Part shown: positions 12,646-22,159 of the stretch, piece after piece
Layout: the number at the start of each line of letters is the position of its first letter
How positions within the stretch are numbered: the stretch's first letter is position 1
Source: Cenococcum geophilum 1.58
Taxonomy: Eukaryota > Ascomycota > Dothideomycetes > Gloniales > Gloniaceae
DNA: 64,000 bases
Assembly (NCBI GenBank): GCA_001692895.1
Contig: KV748203.1
Span: 1 to 64,000, forward strand
Reading direction: 5' to 3'
Translations under genes and position numbers: made by a program
Notes under the pieces: generated by a model
Told to the model about the DNA's origin: nothing
Database searches by the model: none
What the model saw: the letters and a program-made list of their open reading frames with translations, nothing else

Positions 12646-13496
12646 CAGGGTGGTTTTGGATAATGCGAATAAGCGAGCATAAAATATCCTTTATCCAATA
12701 GAAAATGCATAAAATATCGCGATCGATAAGGATAAAAGTGCCCTGTGCGGGGCTTTTCTACCCCAACCAAGCTGAATAGGATAGAACCGTCGTACGCAGA
12801 GCCGTCGTGCAGAGCTTTTGTATACAGAGTTTCGTGCAGAGCCTCCGTACGCGGAGCTTCGTGCAGAGCTTCGTGTAGAGCTTCATACCAGAGCTTCGCG
12901 CAGGGCTTCGCGTAGAGCTTCGCGTTAGAGCTTCGTGCGGAGCTTCGTGCAGAGCTTCCGCAGAGCTTCGTTCAGAGCTTCGCGCGGAGCTTCGTGTAGA
13001 GCTTCCGGTGCGGAGCTTCGTGTGGAACTTCGGTGCAAAGCTTCGTGCAGAGCTTCGTGTGAAGAGCTTCCGTGCAGAGCTTTATACGGGCCTCCATATA
13101 CAGAGCTTCCATACGTAGAGCTGAATGTAGAGCTATATATAGAGCCACCTACTAAAATTTAGAAAAAGGGGATAATATAACTTTATTTACTAGGTTTAAA
13201 TTAGTTATTTTTATATAATAATAATAAAGAAGGCAACTAAAAATTTATTTAGGGTATACTAAGACTTATCGCGATAAGATTTATCNAAAACCACACCATA
13301 GTNGACGGGTATGCTCCNATATTAAAAGAGCTAAGCAACCTCTTATATTTTTAATTTAAAGGTATTAACAGAGTTAAGAGTTTCTAATTCCACTTCTAAA
13401 GCTATATTTTATATAATAATAAAGAAGAAGGCAACTAAATATTTATTTGGGGTATGCCAAGACTTATCGCGATAAGATTTATCCAAAACCACCCTG
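12646..13496. mobile_element. hAT-like non-autonomous element with 8-bp TSD
   Basis: Perfect 18-bp terminal inverted repeats, CAGGGTGGTTTTGGATAA at 12646-12663 and its reverse complement at 13479-13496, are flanked by an exact 8-bp duplication CTTAGGTC at 12638-12645 and 13497-13504. An 8-bp TSD with ends starting CAGGG is the signature of hAT transposons. There is no transposase. The interior is a GCAGAGCTTCG minisatellite (12781-13147) plus a duplicated copy of the right end (about 13213-13293). It keeps many CA/TG pairs, so it looks younger than its host. Three N bases occur at 13286, 13303 and 13318. Confidence 0.9.
12781..13147. repeat. GCAGAGCTTCGT minisatellite inside the hAT-like element
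   Basis: About 25 imperfect copies of a 12-16 bp unit with core AGAGCTTCG. The Arg/Ala/Ser-rich open frame across it (about 12935-13162, +) is a by-product of the repeat and not a supported gene. Confidence 0.85.
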
Positions 13497-13499
13497 CTT

Positions 13500-15130
13500 A
13501 GGTCTACCTTATCTTATCTTAAGAATCTTAGTCGTCTCTCATCTTACTATAAGAATCTTAAGCCTTTGGCTTCTTGCCTTTATCAAGTACTAAAGTAGTT
13601 TACTATCCTACTTCTCTTATATCTCGCGAAGCGATAGACATTATATCTAGTAGGGTCTTAATCCCTACTAATATTCCCTATTCTATAGTGGAATTATCCT
13701 CTACCTCTATTATAACATCTCTAAGGTCTATATACTCCTAGTAAGCTACCTTTATTACCTTATTATTACGGAATATTTCGCCTTTATTAAACTCGTCGTC
13801 TTTAATATCCAATCTACGAACTAGTTTATTAGTTCCTTTATACTCTATAGATTTTAGCTCCTATAGCCAATAGCTTACGCCATACTTAGCGTCTTTATAA
13901 ATTTAGCATGCGTTATTATAACAAAACGTAAAACTTCGGATTAAACACTCTTTTGTTCCTTATAGTATACTATTATTCCTCTATACATATATATCTTCTA
14001 CTATTAGTTTAGTTCCCTTTATTACATAATAACTCTAACTATCTTTATAATCCCTCGCGAAGTAACCCTATTTTCCGCAATTTATATAAGCTCTATCTTT
14101 AAACTATTAACTTTGCTATAGAGTCCGCCTAAACGTCTTCTACTACTAAGATCCCTAGTTTGGCCTCTACTCCTTAGTTCCGTAATTACTAGATCCTTAA
14201 CCTCTAGGTTTTTATAGTTTCTTACTCCATCTCTTATAGGCTTCTTTAGTACCACTTAGGTCTATTAGCTCTGCGCTATACCATAGTTTCTAACTTAGCT
14301 TTAGTTATTATATATTCTATACCTTATACGACTATAGAACTCTATCCTAACCTCTCTTAGCCTATTCCCTTTAGTAAATCCAATTATTAATCTTAATCAC
14401 TTAATCTATTAGTTCCCTTAGGGTATCCGCATCTTTTATTAGGATAATTACGTCCTAGACTTTAGCCTTAAGTCCTTATTTATACTATACTATAAGCGCC
14501 CTATTATTCTACTTTACTTATATTACTAACGTCTAGAATTATATTATATACTTAATTGCTAAAGTTTATTACATAATATTTTAGAGTTTTCTTTCTGCCG
14601 TAGTTGTTAACTCTAGGTCTCTAAATATTTGCGTAAATTATTCTGTAAACCCTTCCTAGCTTAAGAATATAAATCGCACCTCTTAATTAGTGGTCGTTAT
14701 TCCGTTTGCCTATATCTCTATAAAATAAGGTTTAAACTACTTTAGTGCTCTTCCTAATAAGAATAGTCCTGCATAGGCTATTCGATCTATAGGTATTAGT
14801 AGCTTTACCCCTTCCTATAAAACCTTAAAGTGCATTTATATAAGGAATCTTTTAAGCTTCAATCTTTCTCCTAAGAATCTTTTAATTAATAGTAACTTAA
14901 CCTTTACCGCTCTAATCCCGTTAACCCTTTCTTCTAACGCTGTATTATTAGCTGTTAACTAGTTAATTACCTCTTATAACTGTCCGACCGTTATAGGTTG
15001 CTATAACTTAGTGTCTGCTATACTAGTATTACCTAACCTTGAAGTAGTTGCCGCCGTTAATGGCGTTATAGTAGCTGCTTTTGGTAGTATGTTATTCAAC
15101 TTTCTATACTTATTACTATAACTAGGTAGT
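13500..15130 (-). pseudogene. Gypsy B gag
   Basis: Minus-strand frames downstream of the 5' LTR contain a degraded CCHC zinc knuckle near 14100-14050. It reads A-Y-I-N-C-G-K-x-G-Y-F-A-R-D-Y, so two Cys and the His have become Tyr, all RIP-type changes. This is the nucleocapsid part of gag. The capsid region lies upstream, about 15050-14250, with low-complexity edges. The hAT-like element sits at the pol-proximal side. Confidence 0.7.
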
Positions 15131-15135
15131 AATTA

Positions 15136-15559
15136 TATAACGGAACCTTGTAGTAGGAACTACAATAGGCTCGTTAATAGGCTAGGTATATAGGTAAAGC
15201 AAGTTAAAGTTAATAAAGTAATAATAACTAGTAGAGTGGTTACCTAATAGATTAACTCTAATTATATTCTAAGAATTACTATAAGGAAGGAACTATCTAG
15301 GTAGGGACTATAGTCCTTTAAATACACGACCGTACTCCTAAGAAATCCTTCTTATACGTAATATACGTGTGCTCTATTTACTCTATCACAGATTATATAG
15401 ATCGTACAGATTATACAGATCACCCCACGTAACCTTGGTTACTATTCCTCGTCACATAGCTCTATCGGCTCCATCCTAGACCGTACCTAAATTAACTAAC
15501 TAGCTTCTTCCGACTCTTCTCCAAGTAGTCGTAACATCGTACTTAAAGCGTCCGTAACA
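15136..15559 (-). repeat. 5' LTR of gypsy B
   Basis: 424 bp, the same length as its partner. It is less RIP-damaged than the 3' LTR toward its right end, for example TACAGATTATACAG near 15397-15417. Confidence 0.92.
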
Positions 15560-16727
15560 ATTTGGCGCTATATAAACCTATAAATATATTTAAAGGAGTA
15601 TATGCCGAGCTACGCTCCGCTATAGGTACTATAATACAAATATAAGAATTTTAACAGTTCTATACCAAAAACCTTACCTAACTAAGTAATCCCAACTAAC
15701 ACGATCACAACTAGACTAACTAAACGTATGGTGGCCATAGTAGGGAATACGGCAAAGAATATAATTAACGTCAACTACAAGGCAATTATGGAGGTCCTTA
15801 TAGAGGTTCATTTTAAAGTAATCGCTAAAAGAAGTGCTATGTTTATAAGAAGCTAAATTACTAGTTAACTAGACACTCCCTTAATGAGCAAAAGGAGGCA
15901 TATAATAAGTTTTATTAAAGTATAAGAAACGTTAGAAATTATAAGGTCACTACAGCCTACTTCTAAAGCTTCCTAGTTTAATATAAAGGCGTAGAAGATC
16001 TTAAGGGTGAGGTTAATAAGACCGAATAGCTCCTTATAGATATAGAAATTGAGGACTACTCACCTAACTAATACTTTACTAAGTATGGTGGGGTAAATAG
16101 TATACAAACCGTTGCTATTCTTAATAACTAATCTACGCTCCACTCTATTATAAAGTTAGATATCTTTAACAAGCTAAGGGAGAGTTCTATATTCTCCTTT
16201 AATAACAGATACTTGGCGAACGTCTTCTATAGTATTATACTAGATACTAGAGCCGCAGGAGTATCTATAGCAGGAGAACCTTAAGTTTAAGCCCTTTAGC
16301 AGCTTAATAGCTCTGTTTAGATTAACTATTTAACGGCAGGCCAACACACGATTTGTTTTAGCAAGGGTACTGCGACCTCTCTTAGCATAATTAGGGTCCA
16401 AACCCCCTTAGGATATATAACTTTCCATATTATTCCCGCAAACACTTCGTTTCTATTCTATATTAAGGATATAGATAAACTAGGCGTTAAGCTTAATAAC
16501 CTTAAGAATATACTCGTATAGGGAGATAATCGGGTGCCTATTATACGTAAGTAGGGCCACCTTTAGCTGCTCCTTTAACAACTAGAAAAGAGTATTACTT
16601 AAAGCCATTTAACTAAGTTAGAGTTACGTTAACTACACCGTTATTTTAGCTACCTATCCGTTTACTAATTACTTAGGGTTCTCTAGCGAGTAGGCCATAA
16701 AGTTAAAATTAAGGCAATTAAGCATCT
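15560..16727 (+). pseudogene. Copia gag end, zinc knuckle, protease, pre-integrase
   Basis: The gag frame resumes as ALYKPINIFKGVYAELRSA. A degraded zinc knuckle (C-Y-V-Y-K-K-L-N-Y for C-x2-C) lies at 15835-15890. The protease site is LDTRAAG at about 16240-16260; the usual LDTGAAG has lost its Gly to Arg by a GGA-to-AGA change. The integrase zinc-binding segment HRYFSYLSVYQLLRVLQ follows near 16635. The frame stops at IKAIKHL (16727), where a 264-bp GC-rich sequence is inserted, and resumes at 16992. Confidence 0.88.
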
Positions 16728-16991
16728 GTAAGGGTTATTTTGGCCCTTACTCGGCTGCATCGCCTAGGGGCTCTTAGGGGTCGCCAAGGCTAGCTTTCGG
16801 CTAGCCCTTAGCACCTCCTTATAAGCACCTCGGGCTTACAGCCTCCTTCCTCCCCTATCGGTTCGTCTCTGTACGAGGCTATTGCCTACCCTCATTACCA
16901 TATCGTCCTCTTCCATCGACTCCCTATGTGACTCATGCTCGGCTTGCCTACTCCCTACCATACACCCTGGCAATACTGCCTCACAGCATCT
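16728..16991. mobile_element. GC-rich, RIP-free 264-bp insertion in copia pol
   Basis: The host frame is interrupted at CAT CT and resumes with an exact repeat of GCATCT (16722-16727 and 16986-16991), so this is an insertion with a 6-bp duplication. It is visibly GC-rich and full of CA/TG, unlike its surroundings, so it arrived after RIP or escaped it. It starts with a hairpin GTAAGGG...CCCTTAC (16728-16750) and ends near a second small hairpin GGCA ATAC TGCC. The ends GTAAGG and CACAG resemble splice sites, but splicing there would leave 5 extra bases. No coding frame or known family was recognised. Confidence 0.7.
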
Positions 16992-19770
16992 TATAAAGTA
17001 CTACTATTACTACTAAATAAACTAGAAGTCCCCTGGCCGATTTAAGTTTACCCTAAAAGATAACTACGACTTTAACTTCTGTATTATCGTTGACGTTATA
17101 TATCTTAGCGGTAAGCCAGTACTCTAAGTTATTGACTTCTTAACCTCCTTCTAAGCCGCACGATTCTTAAGGGATATATTAGCTAGGAACGCATAGGATA
17201 CCCTTTAATTATACTAGATTAATGTCTACCTAGGACCCCCTAATTAAATTGTCTATAATATAGGAAAGAACTTCTTATCTATAGAGTTTTAATAATAGAT
17301 AAAGGTAATAGCAATTAAGGTTAAGGAAGTCCTGGTTAAGGCATATAATAGTATTAGAAAAGTAGAGTAATATTACGCGCTATTACGCCATGTATATAAG
17401 ATTATCTCTTTAAAACTAAAAAACGCTAATAAAGAACTTACCTTATAAATAGCTGTTAAAGCCATTAACGATTCCGCTGGCCTAGGTGGACTCGTACCCA
17501 TATTACTAGTCTTTAGCGCCTACCCTTAAATAACTAATAATTCTCTACCGTCTCCCTCCGTCGTGTAATAAGCTAAGGCTATTCGCAAGGTAATAAAGGA
17601 GGTATAACATCTCTACGCTATATGCTAGGTTAACAACGTATTAGGAATAAGAAATAGCCTAAATACCTTAACTACGCTTAATCTGCCACTTTAGTCTAAG
17701 GTACGCGTATAGTATAAAAAGGGAAGATAGTTAGGCCCACATTAACTTATTACAATTAATGGTTAAACTTATACTATTTAGATGCCTTACAGACCCACTT
17801 AATTTCGTTTAACTGTTATTAAGCCTTATTATAAAGATAATAGTTCTAAGCCTTTATAGGATACTATAAAAGATGCCCTAAAGAAGAGCTACGATTAATA
17901 TACTCTAAAAGGCGACTATAATCCTAATATAATTATAGTAGATACGCCGCAACTATAACGCGGTAGAGGTTGCCTAAAGGGATTACAAAATTGCTAACAT
18001 CTTATTAATTTTAAAGAGCAATTTATTGCCGCCATTAAGAATGGAGTTAAGCTATTAATGGCCTTTATAGTAGCCAAGGAGAAGGCTAACTTTAAACTCG
18101 CAAAATAGCTTTAAAAGGAAGGTCGTATTATAACTCTAAGAGCTCCTTTCTAAGCATTTAATAAGCAAGAGATCGATAGTCTCATTATAAGAAGAGTCTT
18201 TAAATTTAAGAAGTATAACCCTACTAAGTTCGATAAGGTTCGCATCTTTAAGTTAAAAATAGTTAATAAGATTAAAGGCAAAGCTACTAACGCCCTATTT
18301 AAGAAATTAAGGCTTATTATCTAAGGTTATAATAATAATAGCAAGGAGGTAATCCTTATATAATCTCCTATAATTTAACAAGCTAGTTAGCGAGTTATTA
18401 TTATACTAGCTCCCTCCTTAATAAAAAATAAAATAGCGGTCTATTTACGAGATATTACTTAGGCCTACACCCAATTAGAGACGCACCTTTAGCGCTTAAT
18501 ATTAGCATACCTTTTAGAGCAAATTCGCCACTAATATCCTAAAGATATAATTATGGTTGTGCTTAAGCCATTATATAGAATCGCAGAGGCAGAAACTTAC
18601 TGGTGGGCTACCTACAGTAAGCACCATAAAGAGAAGCTTTTAATAACTACTTTTATATTTAATCCCTGCTTCCTTATTATAACTATAGGAACCCTATTTA
18701 GAATTGTCGGTATATAAACTAATAATATAATTATCTTAGGAGACAACCAATTCTTAGCTCTTAAAGAGGACAAGCTAGTAAAGGTAAATCTTATAGCAAA
18801 GCTAAAGGAAAAGCTTAATTTAATAACACCATTACTTTTTAATAGATGCATCCTCTCCCTAAATAAGAATTCTATTGCTTTACGCCAGAAGGGTTAAGGT
18901 AAGAAAATTAACGTTATTAACGTTAATTCCCTAAAGTAAGGATATATAGAGTAACGCGCTTACGGAGCTTATATTACTTCTATCTATTAACCTAAGGCTT
19001 TATTTAATCTCTCTATTGCCGCCTAATATTAGAAACTAACTAAGGACGACGTTTTTACCCCAAATAAACATCTTTTCTAGCAAATAAACTATCTTAATTA
19101 GGGACTACTTTACGTGTTTATTAATCTTCCTACCGCCAAGCTCTTTATATTTGTTAATAGATTATTTATAAATAATAAAGATTTTAGCTCCTAGTTAGGA
19201 TATAAAATTATTATTATAAACAAATTTACTAAAGAGAATAACTTTACAATCCATAGCAATCTTATCTATTAGAGCTTAACTAAGAGCAAGCGCGTTACCT
19301 AAAGTATTTTAGCGTTAGAGATATATAAAATAGTTAGCGGAGTTAATATAGCAATTACAATTGGAACTACCCTAAAGATAATTATAGATTAACTCGCACT
19401 TCCTATTATCCCTATAATTATATACACTAACTTATATTCCCTCTACAAGTATTTAGTTAAGCTTAGTACCACGAAGGAGAAGCGCCTTATAATTAATATT
19501 ATAGCACTTTAGTAATCCTATAAGCGTTAAGAACTCTTTAAAATTTAATAGATTAATAGCTAAGATAACCTAGTAGATATAATAACGAAGGCGAATCCAA
19601 ACAAGGCACTAGAGACGTTTATTAATATAAATACTCTACGTATATAAGTTAAAGGTTAGGTTAAAAGGGAGTTCCTAGAAATTTCTTAGTTACGTAAGGT
19701 CTTAAAATATCTAGGAACTTTAACCAGCGGTTAAAGTTATCTAATTAGTTAGATTCTCTTACTAAGACTT
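16992..19770 (+). pseudogene. Copia pol: integrase, RT, RNase H
   Basis: A long plus-strand frame, interrupted only by TAG/TAA at Gln/Trp positions, gives integrase (SPGRFKFTLKDNYDFNF, CIIVDVIYLSGKP, then LKLKNANKELTLQIA) and RT/RNase H (AVYLRDITQAYTQLETHLQR, DIIMVVLKPLYRIAEAETYW, RIVGIQTNNIII, where the usual TDD has become TNN). RNase H motifs are near 19300-19560. It ends near 19740 and is followed by a purine-rich AGAGGGGGGAGCG at about 19773, the likely polypurine tract. This is the best preserved pol in the window but still dead. Confidence 0.9.
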
Positions 19771-19860
19771 TTTTAGAGGGGGGAGCGTGACATTCTATAG
19801 ATTCTAACTTAACCCAGCTAATTAGGATTTTCCATCCCCGGGATGGAAAATCGCTATTAG
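19714..19860. repeat. Double-hairpin 3' module of copia, shared with gypsy A
   Basis: Hairpin 1, AACTTTAACC-agc-GGTTAAAGTT, lies at 19716-19738. Hairpin 2 at 19826-19852 has perfect 13-bp arms around one base. The same pair with a similar intervening sequence and spacing occurs in gypsy A at 29487-29626. Confidence 0.75.
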
Positions 19861-20068
19861 CTCGCTTACTACTAGCGCCTTAGCGGCCCTCCAAACAAGA
19901 TATCTACCTATAACTCCTAAGTAAGAAAGCACCACGTACTAAGAGGCAAATTTTAAAACAGCGAGACTTATATTATAATGGCAATAGTAAGTAAAAAGGA
20001 TTAATATTTATTACGCTAGTCAAGCAGTATATATATGTAGATGGCAACCGCAAAAGAAGAGTTGCCAG

Positions 20069-20221
20069 TGTTGGGAATATAGGCAAGTTGCCGTCACGTG
20101 TCGCCGCGGCACTAGCGTAGCGAGGAGCCCTAAGCTCCTCGCCCTCCCTCATTATTATATATAACAATTATCATACTATCTACGAACCGTAGCTACGTAA
20201 TATCACCTTATATAACCAATA
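20069..20221 (+). repeat. 3' LTR of the copia element
   Basis: It begins TGTTGGGAATATAGG and ends ATAACCAATA. It contains CACGTG and the GCGAGGAGC hairpin, and carries one copy of a GCAAGTTGCCGTCACGT unit that is doubled in the 5' and solo LTRs. Confidence 0.9.
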
Positions 20222-20225
20222 TAGT

Positions 20226-20922
20226 AGTTCTAAATTCCAAACCGTTATAATTTAAGATACTCGAATTTATATACAACTCTCCTATAGCAGAATATCCTGG
20301 CTATGCGAAGACTTATAAGATTATTTAACAAGTATACTACTAGCCTATAATGCATAACTACGTATAAAAATACGTTTAAGTATATAGAATATATATACGT
20401 AGAAAGACCTCGCATGTAAAGAAATAAGAAGTACTTTAACTGCTGCCAATTCTAATATAAAGATAGCGAGATATCTTAATTAACTTTATAGTTAACTTGC
20501 TTAGTAGTAATAGGTTTATAAATATTATAGTAATCGTTAACTATCTTATAAAAATACGGTATATAATTCCTATAGACTTAATTAATATAATATTAGTAGC
20601 TAAATATTTTATTAAGCACGTCTTTAAGCTATATAGACTTCCTAACTTAATAATATCTAACTATAGAAGCTAGTTTATTTTAGACTTCTAGTAAGCCCTA
20701 TATAAACAACTAGATATTTAAATATAACTCTTAACTATATTTTACCTAGAGACGGATAGTTAAACTAAAATTGCAAACGTAATTATAGAATAATACCTAT
20801 AAATATACTACTCCTACCTATAAGATAATTAGGAAAAGTGGCTGCCTTTAGCTAAGTTTACTATAAATAATATAATAAATAAATTAATAGGCGTAACGCC
20901 GTTTTACGCGATCTATGGATAA
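20226..20922 (+). pseudogene. Gypsy A integrase part 2
   Basis: Directly downstream of the copia TSD the gypsy A frame continues with the integrase zinc-binding region (AEYPGYAKTYKII..VYY) and then the catalytic core up to FYAIYG at 20917. There gypsy C inserts with TSD GATAA (20918-20922). The frame picks up at 28712 as DP.LRFKL. His and Cys ligands have partly become Tyr. Confidence 0.85.
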
Positions 20923-21289
20923 TATTACGGAGTAAGTATAAGCGGCGATAATATATAGCAAGGTAGATATTATTAAGCTATATATATAAACTATGTGAGA
21001 AGTTAAAACGTTACGTAAGGAGAGGAGGCAGAAAACGGGAAGAAAGGGTATATATTATTAGCTTAGTTACTTAGTTAATACGTGCACGAAGTAGAATAGG
21101 ATTTAGGTAGTAGTCCTAGCAGAACTTAGTAGGATTTGGTAAAACTTGGCGGAATATAGCAGAATATGGCAGAATATAGCAGATTGCCGTCAGATTGCCG
21201 CAAATTGCCGTCTTATGGTTAGTCTCTAGTTGCTAAGTCGGTAGAAATAGATAGACGTGTGTAAGGTGTTACGGGGGTGTCCCGTAATA
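20923..21289 (-). repeat. 3' LTR of gypsy C
   Basis: 367 bp, aligned end to end with 28340-28706. It contains short repeats GGAATATAGCAGAATAT and AGATTGCCG near 21150-21205. Confidence 0.92.
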
Positions 21290-21499
21290 GTACCCCCCCT
21301 TTATAACGGCTCGAACTATTAAATAAATGTCTCGACAGAGACTTAAATAAATGCTTGCAAGGAGAAGCGAACGAATGCTGTATTACGAAGATATTAAGCT
21401 AAGGAGCAAGAGAAGGTGGTAAGGCCACGTCTATATACATATGCCAAGTCCTAAGCGAACCCCTGACTAGGTGACGCGCCCTAGCGCCGTCACACCCTT

Positions 21500-22144
21500 T
21501 AAACTCGAGCTTCTACGAGATAGGGCTATAGTAGTTCTAGGTAGAGTTCGTAAAAGTCTTCTGCGGCTTATATAAGTCCTATAGAGTTAACGGGTTCCTA
21601 TAAGGACTCGGTAAAGCCTCTCTATTTTATAAGATATATATATTAGCGTTTCCGTTTATCGTACTTAATATTATTAATTCTTTTAATAAAGTACTCATTC
21701 TCACCATCTACTTTAACTGGTGGGGGAGGGTCTTATATCTATTTAAGCAGGGCGTCTAATACGGGGGTAGTAGGGCGGAGGACTGACGTATAGAATACGG
21801 GGTGGATTTTAACCGTATTAGGGAGCTTTAGTTAGTAGGCATAAGGAGAGATAACCTTTTCAACCTTATAAGGGCTAGCGTTCTTCCAATTAAGTTTCTT
21901 AGTAGGTCGTTTAGTGTTTAGATTTCTTATATTTAGCTAGACAAAATCACTAATTTAGTAGGCCAGTGCTAGGGTTCGTTTCTTATTTGCTGCGGCTTTA
22001 TAGACAGATTAAGCTCATATTATCTTATTAGTAAGGAACTGTTATAGTTCCTCCATCTTCTTTATAAATTTATTTGCTTCCGCGACTTATAAGGCGTAAT
22101 AAGTAGGGCAAGGAATATTGCTAAAAGGTTTAAAACCCATTTAT
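21500..22144 (-). pseudogene. Gypsy C integrase tail and chromodomain
   Basis: The minus strand reads [27 protein letters not shown] and KIHPVFYTSVLRP, the conserved integrase tail of Tf1-like chromoviruses. A chromodomain-like segment (YLIK.RGFTESL.EPVNS) lies near 21650-21560. It is joined to the integrase core across the LINE, whose TSD lies at 22145-22159. Confidence 0.85.
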
Positions 22145-22159
22145 AGGTGCTAGCCGTAA

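Larger units (their letters stand above)
6757..15559 (-). mobile_element. Gypsy B: chromodomain Ty3/gypsy element, reverse strand, inside copia gag
   Basis: Two 424-bp LTRs (6757-7180 and 15136-15559) begin TGTAACGGA and end TCCGTAACA or RIP derivatives. The TSD is ATTTA (6752-6756) and ATTTG (15560-15564), one RIP-type transition apart. Excision restores the copia gag frame. On the minus strand the order is gag (about 15100-13500), protease, RT, RNase H, integrase and chromodomain (about 7930). The hAT-like element at 12646-13496 interrupts it. A polypurine tract (GAGAGAAGGGAGATAG on the minus strand) lies beside the 3' LTR at 7181. Confidence 0.93.
5166..20221 (+). mobile_element. Ty1/copia element inserted in the gypsy A integrase
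   Basis: Short LTRs at 5166-5322 and 20069-20221 begin TGTT and end in RIP-altered forms of CCAACA. ATAGT lies just before the 5' LTR (5161-5165) and overlaps the 3' junction (20221-20225); one base seems lost there. Removing the element restores the gypsy A frame through KIVV. The internal order is leader, gag, zinc knuckle, protease, integrase, RT and RNase H, as in Ty1/copia. It contains gypsy B in gag and a GC-rich insertion in pol. A solo LTR of the same family lies at 31424-31611. Confidence 0.93.

Noticed and set aside
12935-13162. 75-codon plus-strand open frame rich in Arg, Ala and Ser
   Set aside because: It is simply the translation of the AGAGCTTCG minisatellite inside the hAT-like element; no start context or family supports it.
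16850-16880. tRNA-like B box (CGGTTCGTCTCTG)
   Set aside because: It is only loosely like GGTTCGAATCC and has no matching A box or cloverleaf that I could fold.
16728-16991. Simple spliceosomal intron in the copia pol
   Set aside because: GT and AG ends are present, but splicing leaves five extra bases and a shifted frame, whereas removing one GCATCT copy gives the exact frame.
18612-18851. 79-codon minus-strand open frame
   Set aside because: It is antisense to the copia RT/RNase H frame, which is coherent over kilobases.
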